Positions 1 through 8,919 of a stretch of DNA of 64,000 nucleotides are shown here, one piece after another (within the stretch, counting starts at the first letter, position 1; every line of letters begins with the position of its first letter). The notes beneath the pieces were generated by a model, which did not search any database, was not told where the DNA came from, and was given only the letters and a program-made list of their open reading frames with translations. A program made the position numbers and the translations under genes. Origin of the DNA: an uncultured Pelagibacteraceae bacterium (GTDB lineage Bacteria; Pseudomonadota; Alphaproteobacteria; Pelagibacterales; Pelagibacteraceae). The stretch lies in contig CACJMB010000003.1 of NCBI GenBank assembly GCA_902594405.1, positions 62,001-126,000 of the forward strand, in the 5' to 3' direction.

Positions 1-1
1 T

Positions 2-352
2 TTAGCTATTGGTAGATTTGGTGTTAACCCATTTAAAAACTCAGACTTTGACCCTAACATTTATATTAATAGTATGGGTTGGGATCCAGAGATCGCTAAC
101 AGTTACACTCAAACACTTTTAGATATGGAAAAAAGTAATAACAGAGTTTTCCCTTTAAGAGTTCCAGGTGTATTTGAATTTACAAGTGCTGTTGCTACAG
201 GAACTTCAAAAGCTTTAGCAGGACAATTATCTCCTCAAGAAGCTTTAGACGAAGTTGCTAAAGAGTGGGAAGCAATTGTAAGCAGAGTAGGTAAAAAAGC
301 AGTTCAAGATGCCTATGCTGTTGGTGTTAAAATGGAAGACAACAAGCTATAA
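2..352 (+). CDS. ABC transporter substrate-binding protein, C-terminal part (5' truncated)
   Basis: The reading frame is open from the left edge of the window, so only the last ~116 residues are present. They are helical and polar, with an ending (a run of Ala/Glu helices around 'LSPQEALDEVAKEWEAIV') typical of CUT1 family periplasmic solute-binding proteins. The next four genes encode two permeases and two ATPases, which makes this the binding protein of the same importer, probably the GlpV-like component of a glycerol/polyol system. The ligand cannot be judged from this fragment. A strong hairpin follows the stop codon. Confidence 0.8.
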   Translation, partial: LAIGRFGVNPFKNSDFDPNIYINSMGWDPEIANSYTQTLLDMEKSNNRVFPLRVPGVFEFTSAVATGTSKALAGQLSPQEALDEVAKEWEAIVSRVGKKAVQDAYAVGVKMEDNKL

Positions 353-368
353 TTATAAAATACTTTAT

Positions 369-392
369 GTGGCCATTAATTAAAATGGCCAC
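369..392 (+). terminator. Hairpin between binding-protein gene and permease genes
   Basis: GTGGCCATT (369-377) pairs perfectly with AATGGCCAC (384-392) around a 6-base AATTAA loop. No long T run follows, so this may be an mRNA-stabilising or attenuating hairpin more than a full terminator. Its position after the binding-protein gene fits higher expression of that protein than of the membrane subunits. Confidence 0.6.
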
Positions 393-426
393 GTAATATA
401 AAAGTAATATAATCCTTTTTATATAA

Positions 427-1290
427 ATGAATTTTAAGCATAAATATTTCTTTCTGTTCCCAGGTTTATTTGTATTGATAGGAATACTAATTTTTCCAAT
501 TATTTTCGTAGTTAGATTAAGTTTATCAGGATGGAATAGTTATAATCCTGGTTTAGATTACATAGGATTTGAAAATTACATAAGATTATTCACTGATGAC
601 CCAAGATTTTGGGAATCATTTTTTAGATTAAGTTTTTTATCAGTTACAACAGTTATCTTACAATATGTGATTGGTTTTGCACTGGCACATATGGTTTGGA
701 AAGATATTAAATTTAAAAGATTTTTTAGAGTTCTTTTTTTAGTTCCAATGATGACAACTCCAGTGATCATGACAGTTATTTGGAGAACTTTTTTTCATGA
801 ATCATTAGGACCGGTAAATGATTTGTTATCAGTTTTTGGTGTAGCTCCCAAGTGGTTGACAGATCCAGTTATTGCAAAATTTACAGTCATAATAGTTGAG
901 GTATGGCAATGGACACCATTTATGTTTTTACTTTTATTAGCAGGGTTGTTGTCATTACCTAAAGAACCATTTTTGGCTGCTGCGATTGATGGTGCTAGTC
1001 CAGTTAGAAAATTCATATATGTAACATTTCCATTGATGGCCCCCATCTCAATTGGAGCAATAATTATAAGGTTAATTGAGGCATCAAAGATTATGGATAC
1101 AGTTTATGTATTGACCTCAGGTGGTCCAGGTACCTCTACCGAAACTTCAAGTTTTTATATCTTTATTAAAGGATTGAGAGAATTTCAGATGGGTTATGCA
1201 GCGTCGATGTCATTTACTTACTTAATAATCATGATCATAAGTCTAACTATTATAGCAAAAGTATTAACTAAAGTTTTATTAAAAGAATAA
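427..1290 (+). CDS. CUT1 ABC sugar/polyol permease, MalF/UgpA-like
   Basis: 287 aa inner-membrane permease with about six hydrophobic segments, the first at residues 5-30. The cytoplasmic EAA loop that docks on the ATPase is visible as 'AAAIDGASPVRKFIYVTFPL' near residues 182-201. It pairs with the permease encoded 3 bp downstream to form the translocation channel. By gene content it resembles GlpP of the rhizobial glycerol importer, but the solute is not proven. The start follows a stretch with no strong Shine-Dalgarno sequence; it was chosen because the first membrane helix begins right after it. Confidence 0.88.
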   Translation: MNFKHKYFFLFPGLFVLIGILIFPIIFVVRLSLSGWNSYNPGLDYIGFENYIRLFTDDPRFWESFFRLSFLSVTTVILQYVIGFALAHMVWKDIKFKRFFRVLFLVPMMTTPVIMTVIWRTFFHESLGPVNDLLSVFGVAPKWLTDPVIAKFTVIIVEVWQWTPFMFLLLLAGLLSLPKEPFLAAAIDGASPVRKFIYVTFPLMAPISIGAIIIRLIEASKIMDTVYVLTSGGPGTSTETSSFYIFIKGLREFQMGYAASMSFTYLIIMIISLTIIAKVLTKVLLKE

Positions 1291-1293
1291 ATA

Positions 1294-2142
1294 ATGAATA
1301 AACTATATATTTTTTTGAAATATTTTTTTATTGTCGTTTGGACAGTATTTGTAGTTGCTCCTTTTCTTTGGGCTTTAACAACATCTTTCAAAGATTTCCA
1401 GTCTGTTAATGGAGGAGTAACATATATTCCATGGGTTGATTTTGAGCCAAACTTAGAAGGTTGGAAGGTTTTAATTAAATCTCCAGCCAAAGGTGGAGTA
1501 GATATAATTGAACCATATTTTAATAGTTTGTTTGTAACTTGTACTGCAAGTTTAATTAGTATTATTCTTGGAACATTGTCTGCTTACGCATTATCAAGAT
1601 ACACATTTAAGGCAGGTTTTGTAAAAAATAATGACATTACTTTTTTCTTTATTTCACAAAGAATTATGCCACCGATTGTTTTGTCAATTCCATTTTTTTT
1701 ATTTTTAAGTTCAATAAATTTATTAGATAGTCTGACAGGGCTAATTGTTGTTTATATTGTTTTATTAATGCCAATAGCAGTCTGGATTATGGTCGACTTT
1801 TTTAATAAAGTTCCAAGAGAAATTGACGAGACAGCTCTGATTGATGGTTGCAACCCTTATCAAGCATTTTTAAAAGTGGTCTTACCAAATTCAATACCTG
1901 GTTTAATTGTTGCAGGAATGTTTTGCATAATTTTTGGATGGATTGATTTTTTCTTTGCTTTTATTTTAACATTTACAGAGGTGCAGTTATTACCTGTTAA
2001 AATTGTTGCATTAAATTCATCAGTAACTCCTTGGTGGAGCTTATCTGCATCAGCTTTAGTTTCAGTAGCACCGTTAATTATCGTTGCATTTATAGTTGAA
2101 CGATATTTATCAAAAGGAAATTTATCAGGAGCTATTAAGTAA
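1294..2142 (+). CDS. CUT1 ABC sugar/polyol permease, MalG/UgpE-like
   Basis: 282 aa second channel subunit of the importer. It has an N-terminal membrane helix (residues ~8-28) followed by a short periplasmic region, then five more hydrophobic segments. The EAA loop appears as 'ETALIDGCNPYQAFLKVVLP' near residues 178-197. It begins 3 bp after the previous permease, and its stop codon overlaps the ATG of the first ATPase by one base, so translation is probably coupled. It corresponds to GlpQ if the system is a glycerol importer. Confidence 0.88.
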   Translation: MNKLYIFLKYFFIVVWTVFVVAPFLWALTTSFKDFQSVNGGVTYIPWVDFEPNLEGWKVLIKSPAKGGVDIIEPYFNSLFVTCTASLISIILGTLSAYALSRYTFKAGFVKNNDITFFFISQRIMPPIVLSIPFFLFLSSINLLDSLTGLIVVYIVLLMPIAVWIMVDFFNKVPREIDETALIDGCNPYQAFLKVVLPNSIPGLIVAGMFCIIFGWIDFFFAFILTFTEVQLLPVKIVALNSSVTPWWSLSASALVSVAPLIIVAFIVERYLSKGNLSGAIK

Positions 2143-3221
2143 TGGATTTAGTTGCTAATAATTTATCATACAAACCAGATGATCAATATCATTTAAACGA
2201 AGTATCGTTTAATTTTAAAGAAGGGAATCTATATACAATTCTAGGAAGAACGTTATCTGGAAAGACAACTCTATTAAAAACAATAGCTGGTCTTTTAACG
2301 CCAGATAGTGGTGAAATTGAATTTGATGGTAAAAACTTTTTAAAAATTCCTGTCTGGGAAAGAAATGTGGCAATGGTTTATCAGCAATTCATAAACTATC
2401 CTCATTTAAATGTTTTTGAAAACATAGCCTTTCCTTTGAAACAAAGAAAAATAGATCAAAGTATTATTAAAGAAAAAGTAATGGACGCTTTAAAATCTGT
2501 AGGCTTGTTAGGTTATGAAAATAGAAAGATCCAAGAGCTTTCTGGAGGGCAGCAACAAAGGGTTTCGCTTGCAAGATCTTTAGTCAAAAACGCTAAAATA
2601 CTTTTGCTAGATGAGCCATTAGTAAATTTAGACTATAAATTGAGAGAGCAACTTAGAGAAGAGTTTAAGAACCTATTTTCTAAAGGGTTAGCAGATGAAA
2701 CAATATTAATTTATTCAACTACTGATCCAAGGGAAACTATGGAATTAAATGGTGAAGTTATTGTTTTAGATGAAGGTAAGGTCTTACAAGTTGGTCCAGC
2801 AAAGGAAATATTTGAAAATCCAAACTCATTAAAAGTTGCTGAAATTTCTAATGATCCGCCAATGAATATTATAGAAGCTAAAATTTTAGATAATCATATT
2901 AGATTTGAAGGCATTGATGTAGAGGCCCCACAACACTTATCTAAACTAACCGAAGATGGTTTAAAAATTGGATTAAGATCTTCTGATATTGAACTTGGTG
3001 AAAACGGACATGAATTTGAAGTTGAGCTTGCAGAAATTAGTGGTTCAGAAACATTGTTACATTTAAAAAGAGGAGACACAAAAATTATAGTTTCAATAGA
3101 AGAGGTTTTAAATTTTAAGATACACGATAAAGTAAAAATTAATTTTAAAATTGGCAGAGCTTATGCGTTTCATGCTGATGGAAAATTAGCATCTTCGCCT
3201 TTTGGAGGTTTGAATGGCTAA
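2142..3221 (+). CDS. ABC transporter ATPase (MalK/UgpC family, GlpS-like)
   Basis: 359 aa cytoplasmic ATPase with an N-terminal nucleotide-binding domain and a C-terminal regulatory (TOBE) region of about 120 residues. Seen directly: Walker A GRTLSGKTT at 35-43, Q-loop near 'VYQQF', a canonical signature LSGGQ at 133-137, and Walker B with LLLDE at 154-158. The switch (H-loop) position reads S-T-T-D around residue 194, so the usual histidine is replaced by threonine. The next gene encodes a second, different ATPase, and the two probably form a heterodimer. From memory, GlpS of Rhizobium shows the same TLxGKT Walker A and missing histidine, which supports the glycerol assignment. Confidence 0.88.
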   Translation: MDLVANNLSYKPDDQYHLNEVSFNFKEGNLYTILGRTLSGKTTLLKTIAGLLTPDSGEIEFDGKNFLKIPVWERNVAMVYQQFINYPHLNVFENIAFPLKQRKIDQSIIKEKVMDALKSVGLLGYENRKIQELSGGQQQRVSLARSLVKNAKILLLDEPLVNLDYKLREQLREEFKNLFSKGLADETILIYSTTDPRETMELNGEVIVLDEGKVLQVGPAKEIFENPNSLKVAEISNDPPMNIIEAKILDNHIRFEGIDVEAPQHLSKLTEDGLKIGLRSSDIELGENGHEFEVELAEISGSETLLHLKRGDTKIIVSIEEVLNFKIHDKVKINFKIGRAYAFHADGKLASSPFGGLNG

Positions 3222-4287
3222 AATTGATTTAAGTAACATATCTCACTCATATAATCCAAATGATCCAAATCCAGTTTATGCTTTGAATCCTTTCTCAATG
3301 ACATGGGAAAATGGAAATCGATATGCAATCTTAGGTCCTTCTGGATGTGGAAAGACTACAATGCTAAACATTGTATCTGGTTTAGTTAGACCTTCTGCTG
3401 GGAGAATACTATTTGATGACAAAGATGTTACAGATTTAAAAACAGAAGATAGAAATATTGCTCAAGTTTTTCAATTTCCAGTTATTTATAATACTATGAC
3501 TGTTTATGAAAATTTGGCATTCCCACTCAAATGTAGAGATTTTTCTAAAAGTAAAACTGATGAAAGAGTTAATTCAGTTGCCGAAACTTTAAATTTAAAA
3601 TCTTTTTTAAATTCTCCTGCAAGAAAATTAACTGCTGATCAAAAACAATTAATATCTTTAGGAAGAGGTCTTGTAAGAGAGGACGTAGCTGCTGTTTTAA
3701 TGGATGAACCTTTAACTGTTATTGATCCAGATTTAAAATTTAGATTAAGAAGAAATCTTAAAGAAATTAATGAGCAATACAAAACAACATTAGTTTATGT
3801 AACGCACGATCAAAACGAAGCGATGACTTTTGCAGATAACATAATAGTCATGAGCGAAGGAGAGGTAGTTCAAACCGGTTCTCCGAAAGAACTTTTTGAA
3901 AGACCTAATACAACATTTGTTGGATACTTTATTGGATCTCCAGCTATGAACTTATTTGAAAGTGAAGCTTCCTCAGAAAATAGTGTAAAGATTAACAATA
4001 CTTTAATTAAAACCCATACAAATTTATCTAATTTAAAAACAAAAAATATTAAATTAGGAATTAGATCGGAATTCATTAAAATTGCACAAAATCAAAATGA
4101 AAACTTAGTTGATGTTAATGTTGAAAAGGTTGAGGATCTTGGAAACTATAAATTAATCACTGCCAAAATGGGAGATTTTATAATTAAATCAAAAGTCAAC
4201 CGAGAGACTGAAATACCAAGTCAGAATGTTAAGCTCCATATACCTGCAGAGAAATGCTGCGTTTATGAAGATAACAAATTAATTTAA
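3214..4287 (+). CDS. ABC transporter ATPase (MalK/UgpC family, GlpT-like)
   Basis: 357 aa ATPase overlapping the preceding ATPase gene by 8 bp. Walker A GPSGCGKTT is at residues 41-49. Walker B includes 'VLMDEPL', and the switch histidine is present at residue 198 in 'YVTHDQNEAM'. The signature is degenerate, LTADQ at 139-143 in place of LSGGQ. This is complementary to its neighbour, which has a good signature but no switch histidine. The block 'LTADQKQLISLGRGLV' closely resembles GlpT of the rhizobial glycerol importer as I recall it. C-terminal TOBE-like region from ~240. This is the last gene of the ABC operon. Confidence 0.88.
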   Translation: MAKIDLSNISHSYNPNDPNPVYALNPFSMTWENGNRYAILGPSGCGKTTMLNIVSGLVRPSAGRILFDDKDVTDLKTEDRNIAQVFQFPVIYNTMTVYENLAFPLKCRDFSKSKTDERVNSVAETLNLKSFLNSPARKLTADQKQLISLGRGLVREDVAAVLMDEPLTVIDPDLKFRLRRNLKEINEQYKTTLVYVTHDQNEAMTFADNIIVMSEGEVVQTGSPKELFERPNTTFVGYFIGSPAMNLFESEASSENSVKINNTLIKTHTNLSNLKTKNIKLGIRSEFIKIAQNQNENLVDVNVEKVEDLGNYKLITAKMGDFIIKSKVNRETEIPSQNVKLHIPAEKCCVYEDNKLI

Positions 4288-4306
4288 AATTAAATTCTAC
4301 TATTAA

Positions 4307-4333
4307 TTGAAAATTTTTTTAAAAATTGTTCAA
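4307..4333 (+). terminator. Weak AT-rich hairpin after the ABC operon
   Basis: TTGAA plus AATTTTT can pair with AAAAATT plus TTCAA around a two-base loop, with one bulged G. It lies 20 bp after the last ABC gene. It contains almost only A-U pairs and lacks a clean trailing T run, so it is a weak candidate for the operon end. Confidence 0.3.
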
Positions 4334-4344
4334 TATGGGTCATT

Positions 4345-4374
4345 TTGATCCACTATTTAGAAAGACTCTAATCT
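4345..4374 (+). promoter_or_regulatory. Putative promoter of the first TRAP operon
   Basis: TTGATC (4345-4350), 18-bp spacer, then TAATCT (4369-4374), resembling a housekeeping sigma promoter. It sits ~47 bp before the ATG of the TRAP binding protein. The second TRAP operon has a similarly placed TTGAGC/TAAACT pair at 9144-9172. Confidence 0.4.
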
Positions 4375-4396
4375 ATTTATATGCTTAAATTATTGA

Positions 4397-4416
4397 AGTT
4401 AATTAACTAGAGGAGA
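4397..4416 (+). promoter_or_regulatory. Palindrome plus strong ribosome binding site before TRAP binding protein 1
   Basis: The 12-bp palindrome AGTTAATTAACT (4397-4408) is followed at once by AGAGGAGAG, a strong Shine-Dalgarno sequence, five bases before the ATG. The same palindrome and GAGGAGAG are found before the second TRAP binding-protein gene (9195-9220). Confidence 0.5.
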
Positions 4417-4420
4417 GTGT

Positions 4421-5578
4421 ATGATTAAAAATAAAAAATCATTGAAGGGTTCAAAAACTCCTTCAAGAAGAAAGTTCTTCAAAGCAGCAGCAGCAACTGG
4501 TGCGGCCGCAGCGACAGCTGTAGCAATGCCAAACGTTGCTTTTGGTGCTCCATTAACATTAAAGATGCAAGCAGCTTGGCCTTCAGGCGCTAATATCTTT
4601 TTTGAAATGGCAGGAGATTATGCAAAAATGGTTAGCGACATGTCTAACGGAGAATTGAAGATTGATCTTCAACCAGTTGGAGCTGTTGTTAAAACTTCGG
4701 AAATTGGTCAAGCGGTAAGTTCAGGAGTAGTTGATATGGGTCACTGGGTGACTGCATATTGGTACGGAAAAAATCCTGCTGCATCACTTTTTGGAACAGG
4801 ACCTTCATACGGAATGTCATCTCAAGAAGTTATGGGATGGATGGAGTATGGTGGAGGAAGAGCTTTATATGATGAAGCGGTAGCAAGCGTAGGATTCAAT
4901 TACTACGGTTTCTTCCATATGCCAATGCCAGCTCAACCATTTGGTTGGTTTAAAAAAAATGTAACAAAAGTATCTGATGTTAAAGGTATGAAGTATAGAA
5001 CAGTTGGTCTAGCGACTAACGTTTTAACTGCTATGGGAATGGTTGTAAGACAATTACCAGGTGGTGAAATTCAGCCAGCAATGAAAACTGGTTTAATTGA
5101 TGCTGCAGAGTTTAACAACCCAACATCAGACTCACAGTTTGGAATGCAAGATGTCTCTAAACATTACCACTTAGGAAGTTTCCACCAATCACAGGAAATG
5201 TTCGAAATACCGGTAAACAAAAAGAGATTTGATAGCCTTTCACCTGCTCATCAAGCTATCTTGAGAAACGCTGCTTACGCTGCTAACTCAGATAACTATT
5301 TCAAAGCATTAGTTAGATACTCGCAAGACTTATCTAAATTAATGAATGAGCATAAGGTTAATGTTTACCAAACTTCTGACGCTATCTTAGCTGAACAATT
5401 AAAAGGTTGGGATAAAGTTATTGGTGAGTTTGCTGCAAAAGATGCTTTCTTCAAGAAAGTCGTAGACTCTCAAAAAGCATACGCTAAGAGAACAATGAAG
5501 TATCTGTTGATGAATCAACCGAACTACAAATTAGCTTATGAAAATGAGTTTGGACCAATTGAGAAAGTTCAAATCTAA
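4421..5578 (+). CDS. TRAP transporter substrate-binding protein, DctP/TakP family, Tat-exported
   Basis: 385 aa periplasmic binding protein. A twin-arginine signal (SRRKFFK at 15-21, then an Ala-rich hydrophobic stretch) suggests folded export by Tat, with cleavage near residue 43 (AFG-A). The mature part begins 'LTLKMQAAWPSG', like the TakP/mannitol-chloroaromatic subgroup that binds keto or hydroxy acids. Arg193 in 'GMKYRTVG' sits where the family has the arginine that holds the substrate carboxylate. DctQ and DctM subunits follow, after a strong terminator-like hairpin. The first 27 residues match those of the second TRAP binding protein at 23 positions. The actual ligand is unknown. Confidence 0.92.
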   Translation: MIKNKKSLKGSKTPSRRKFFKAAAATGAAAATAVAMPNVAFGAPLTLKMQAAWPSGANIFFEMAGDYAKMVSDMSNGELKIDLQPVGAVVKTSEIGQAVSSGVVDMGHWVTAYWYGKNPAASLFGTGPSYGMSSQEVMGWMEYGGGRALYDEAVASVGFNYYGFFHMPMPAQPFGWFKKNVTKVSDVKGMKYRTVGLATNVLTAMGMVVRQLPGGEIQPAMKTGLIDAAEFNNPTSDSQFGMQDVSKHYHLGSFHQSQEMFEIPVNKKRFDSLSPAHQAILRNAAYAANSDNYFKALVRYSQDLSKLMNEHKVNVYQTSDAILAEQLKGWDKVIGEFAAKDAFFKKVVDSQKAYAKRTMKYLLMNQPNYKLAYENEFGPIEKVQI

Positions 5579-5597
5579 TTAACTTTTAAATTATTAT

Positions 5598-5628
5598 AAA
5601 AGGGGGTCTAAAAACCCCCTTTTTTTTT
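5598..5628 (+). terminator. Rho-independent terminator-like hairpin between dctP and dctQ
   Basis: AAAAGGGGGT pairs with ACCCCCTTTT around a CTAAAA loop (core stem 5602-5607 with 5614-5619) and is followed by a run of T. It would end most transcripts after the binding-protein gene while letting some continue into the membrane subunits. Confidence 0.85.
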
Positions 5629-5654
5629 AACATAAATTAATATATTTTTCTGAA

Positions 5655-6239
5655 ATGAATTCCTTCATTAAATTTGCCGATACATTAAGTACTTCAATGG
5701 GAAAAGCTTTTTCTTGGTGCATAGTGATTTTAATGGGTGGAACAGTTTATGAAGTTGTGATGGCCTATGTATTTAATAAGCCAACTTTATGGAATTTTGA
5801 TTTTAGTATGCAAATGTATGGTGCAATACTTATGATGTCAGGGGCATATTGTTTAGCTACTGAAGCTCACGTCAGAGGTGATGTGATCTACAGATTATTT
5901 AGTCAAAAAACACAGGCTTGGATTGATCTAGTACTTTATTTTATATTTTTTTTCCCCGGCGTGGTGGCTTTAGCCTTTTACGGTTATGAGTATGCAGCGT
6001 TAGCTTGGAAAATAAAAGAAACTAGCTGGAGCAGCCCAGCGCAAATTCAAATTTACATGGTTAAAACTATGATACCTGCTGCAGGTACATTATTAGTCAT
6101 CCAAGGAATTGCAGAAGTTTTTAGATCTATCATTTGTATCAAAACAGGGCAATGGCCTATGCGAATGGTCGTTGCAGAGGAAACAGAACAGATGTTAATG
6201 AGAACCGCACAAGAGGAAGATAAAAATAATGTTATTTAG
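5655..6239 (+). CDS. TRAP transporter small permease subunit, DctQ family
   Basis: 194 aa membrane protein with four hydrophobic segments (about residues 17-38, 52-72, 90-115 and 135-160), the usual DctQ topology and size. The motif 'YCLATEAHVRGDVIYRLFS' in the second helix-loop region is a DctQ hallmark (E-x-H-V-R-x-D). It overlaps the following dctM by 11 bp, so the two are probably translationally coupled. It acts with DctM and the Tat-exported binding protein as a sodium-driven importer in this family. Confidence 0.88.
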   Translation: MNSFIKFADTLSTSMGKAFSWCIVILMGGTVYEVVMAYVFNKPTLWNFDFSMQMYGAILMMSGAYCLATEAHVRGDVIYRLFSQKTQAWIDLVLYFIFFFPGVVALAFYGYEYAALAWKIKETSWSSPAQIQIYMVKTMIPAAGTLLVIQGIAEVFRSIICIKTGQWPMRMVVAEETEQMLMRTAQEEDKNNVI

Positions 6240-7590
6240 TCTAACAAATCCAGAAGTGGCAATTTTAATGATGGGCATATTCTTATTTGCTGTGCTTTTA
6301 GGTTTCCCAATAGCATTCACATTAATGGCAATGGGAATTGGTTTTGGATATTACGCTTATTACGATGCTACTATGATGGAGCATATTTTTGACAACAGAA
6401 TTTTCCAATTATTTGTTCAAAATACTTATACAGTTATGGATAATAATGTTCTTACAGCCGTCCCATTATTTTTATTTATGGGTTATCTGGTTGAAAGAGC
6501 AGGAATAGTAGCAAAACTATTTTTTGCAATAAGATTAGCTGCTCACAGACTTCCTGCATCTATGGCTGTAGCTGCTTTAATTACTTGTACTTTATTTTCT
6601 ACGGCAACAGGAATTATAGGAGCGGTTGTTACTTTAATGGGATTACTAGCTTGGCCTGCAATGGTTAAAGCTGGTTACGATAAAAAATTCGCTTCAGGAA
6701 TAATTTGTTCAGGTGGATGTTTAGGTATTTTAATCCCACCAAGTATAATGTTAATTGTTTATTCAGTAATTGCTCAATTATCACCGTTAAGACTTTTTGC
6801 AGCTGCAATATTTCCGGGACTATTATTAGCTGGTCTTTATATTGCATATGCAGTTACAAGAGCTTGGTTAAACCCGTCTATAGCACCAAGACCACCAAAA
6901 GAAGACATTCCTCCAACGGGTGAAATTCTAAAAGAGGTATTAGTATCTTTTGTTCCTCTATTTGGATTAATAATGTTGGTTTTAGGAACTATTCTAGCTG
7001 GAATAGCAACTCCAGCCGAAGCTGCAGCAGCAGGAGCATTTGGTGCTCTGATTTTATCTTGGTTTTATAAAACTTTAAAATGGCAAAACTTTAAAGAGTC
7101 TGTATTTTTAACTGCAAAAACAACTGCAATGATAATGTGGTTGTTTATTGGATCTTGGACTTTTTCATCTGTATTTTCATACCTTGGAGGTCATGAAGTA
7201 TTTGAGCATTTCTTTACATCAATAAATATTTCAACTTGGCAATTTTTAGTGATTACTCAAATTATAATTTTTCTTTTAGGTTGGCCTTTAGAATGGACAG
7301 AAATTTTAATTATTTTTGTACCTATATTTTTGCCTCTGCTAGAAGTATTTGGAGTTAATCCGTATTTCTTTGCAATGTTAATTGCATTGAATTTACAAAC
7401 ATCCTTTTTAACCCCACCGATGGCAATGTCCGCATATTATTTGAAAGGTGTGCAAAAAACTAATGTTGAACTTTTAGATATCTTCAGAGGAATTATGCCT
7501 TTCTTGGCAATTGTAATTTTTGCAATGTTTTTAATGTACATGTTTCCAGCGATAGCTCTGTGGTTACCTGAAACACTATTTGCAAATTAA
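6229..7590 (+). CDS. TRAP transporter large permease subunit, DctM family
   Basis: 453 aa multispanning membrane protein of normal DctM length. Typical family segments are visible: 'ALITCTLFSTATGIIGAVV', 'GCLGILIPPSIMLIVYSVI' and 'LNLQTSFLTPPMAMSAYYL' near the C-terminal end. It forms the ion-coupled channel with the DctQ encoded just upstream (11-bp overlap). The amidase gene starts at the base after its stop codon, which suggests that the imported compound or its product is an amide. Confidence 0.92.
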   Translation: MLFSLTNPEVAILMMGIFLFAVLLGFPIAFTLMAMGIGFGYYAYYDATMMEHIFDNRIFQLFVQNTYTVMDNNVLTAVPLFLFMGYLVERAGIVAKLFFAIRLAAHRLPASMAVAALITCTLFSTATGIIGAVVTLMGLLAWPAMVKAGYDKKFASGIICSGGCLGILIPPSIMLIVYSVIAQLSPLRLFAAAIFPGLLLAGLYIAYAVTRAWLNPSIAPRPPKEDIPPTGEILKEVLVSFVPLFGLIMLVLGTILAGIATPAEAAAAGAFGALILSWFYKTLKWQNFKESVFLTAKTTAMIMWLFIGSWTFSSVFSYLGGHEVFEHFFTSINISTWQFLVITQIIIFLLGWPLEWTEILIIFVPIFLPLLEVFGVNPYFFAMLIALNLQTSFLTPPMAMSAYYLKGVQKTNVELLDIFRGIMPFLAIVIFAMFLMYMFPAIALWLPETLFAN

Positions 7591-8919
7591 ATGATAGATA
7601 TTTTTTCTTTAAAAGTAGAAGAAATCGCCTCAAAAATAAAAGACGCACAGCTGACTTCGGTTGAAGTATGTGAGAAGTATATTGAAAGGATAAATAAATT
7701 TGAAAAAGATGTAAAAGCATGGGTACATTTTGATAAAAAACTTTTACTAGAAAAAGCTGCAGAGGCCGACGAATATAGACGATCAGGAAAACCCACAGGA
7801 CCTTTGCATGGTATTCCAATAGCGGTGAAGGATATTGTTGGAACAGTTGATATGCCAACAGAGTGTGGAACAGTTATTAGGAAAGGAAAATCTTACTCAC
7901 AAAATGCAGAAATTATTGATTTGCTTTTAGCAGCTGGTGCAATTGTAATGGGAAAAACTGCTACAGCCGAGTTAGCTTATCTTGGTCCGCCTAAAACAAC
8001 TAATCCACATGATCACTCTAGAACTCCAGGTGGTTCATCAAGTGGTTCTGCAGCTGCTGTTGCATCATTTATGGCACCCCTATCAATAGGATCTCAAACT
8101 GGTGGTTCAGTTATAAGACCAGCATCTTATTGTGGTGTGGTTGGATATAAACCAACTTATGGACTAATTTCAAGAAATGGAGTGCTTAAAACCTCTGAAA
8201 AATTAGATCACATAGGTGTGTTTGGTAGAACAGTTGAAGATGTAGCGTTGCTTGCAAAAGTTTTAATTAAGAAAGATAAATTTGATAGCGCAACAGTTTA
8301 TTATTCAGCTGATGGCATATTAGAAGAAACAAAAAAAGGACCTTTGTTTGAACCAAAATTTATTTTTTATAAAACAGATCACTGGAAAAATGTTGAAAAA
8401 AAATCTAAAGAAGCTTTTGAATATTTTATTAAATCTTTTAAAAAAAATATCGAAATTTTTGATACACCATCTTATTTTAAAGACATTCATAAATATCATC
8501 AAATAATTTATGAAACAGATTTAGCAAACAATTTTGGATTATATTACAAAAAGTATAAAAAAAAATTATCTAAACCCATGAAGGATGCTATTGTTAAAGG
8601 TAATAAACATTCTGCAAAAGAGTATGCCGAAGCTATAGATTTTATGAAAAGAAGTTACGAATCTTATGAAGAAGTGTTTGAGGATTATCATGGAGTATTG
8701 TCACCTTCTAGCCCTGGTGTTGCTCCAAAAAGCTTGAAGAGTACGGGCTCTGCAGAATTTAATAAAGTATGGTCCTATTTGGGAACTCCAAGCATTTCTC
8801 TTCCACTTTTACAAGGAGAGGATAAAATGCCATTAGGTGTACAATTAGTTGGTGCAAAATATGATGATCATAGATTTTTAGGTGTTGCTAATTGGCTAGA
8901 AAAGGAATGTAATAATTAA
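7591..8919 (+). CDS. Amidase (amidase signature family)
   Basis: 442 aa hydrolase with the Ser-cisSer-Lys catalytic set of the amidase signature family: Lys80 in 'IAVKDIVG', a Ser near 149 in 'GGSSSGSAAA', and the nucleophile Ser173 in 'QTGGSVIRPAS'. It could belong to GatA, but no gatB or gatC is adjacent and its length is short for GatA (~480-490). It starts directly after the TRAP dctM stop, so it is likely part of that operon and acts on an imported amide. The exact substrate cannot be read from the sequence. Confidence 0.85.
   Translation: MIDIFSLKVEEIASKIKDAQLTSVEVCEKYIERINKFEKDVKAWVHFDKKLLLEKAAEADEYRRSGKPTGPLHGIPIAVKDIVGTVDMPTECGTVIRKGKSYSQNAEIIDLLLAAGAIVMGKTATAELAYLGPPKTTNPHDHSRTPGGSSSGSAAAVASFMAPLSIGSQTGGSVIRPASYCGVVGYKPTYGLISRNGVLKTSEKLDHIGVFGRTVEDVALLAKVLIKKDKFDSATVYYSADGILEETKKGPLFEPKFIFYKTDHWKNVEKKSKEAFEYFIKSFKKNIEIFDTPSYFKDIHKYHQIIYETDLANNFGLYYKKYKKKLSKPMKDAIVKGNKHSAKEYAEAIDFMKRSYESYEEVFEDYHGVLSPSSPGVAPKSLKSTGSAEFNKVWSYLGTPSISLPLLQGEDKMPLGVQLVGAKYDDHRFLGVANWLEKECNN

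Noticed and set aside
7591..8919. The amidase as GatA of the tRNA amidotransferase
   Set aside because: It is shorter than GatA, lacks gatB and gatC beside it, and is linked to a transporter operon.
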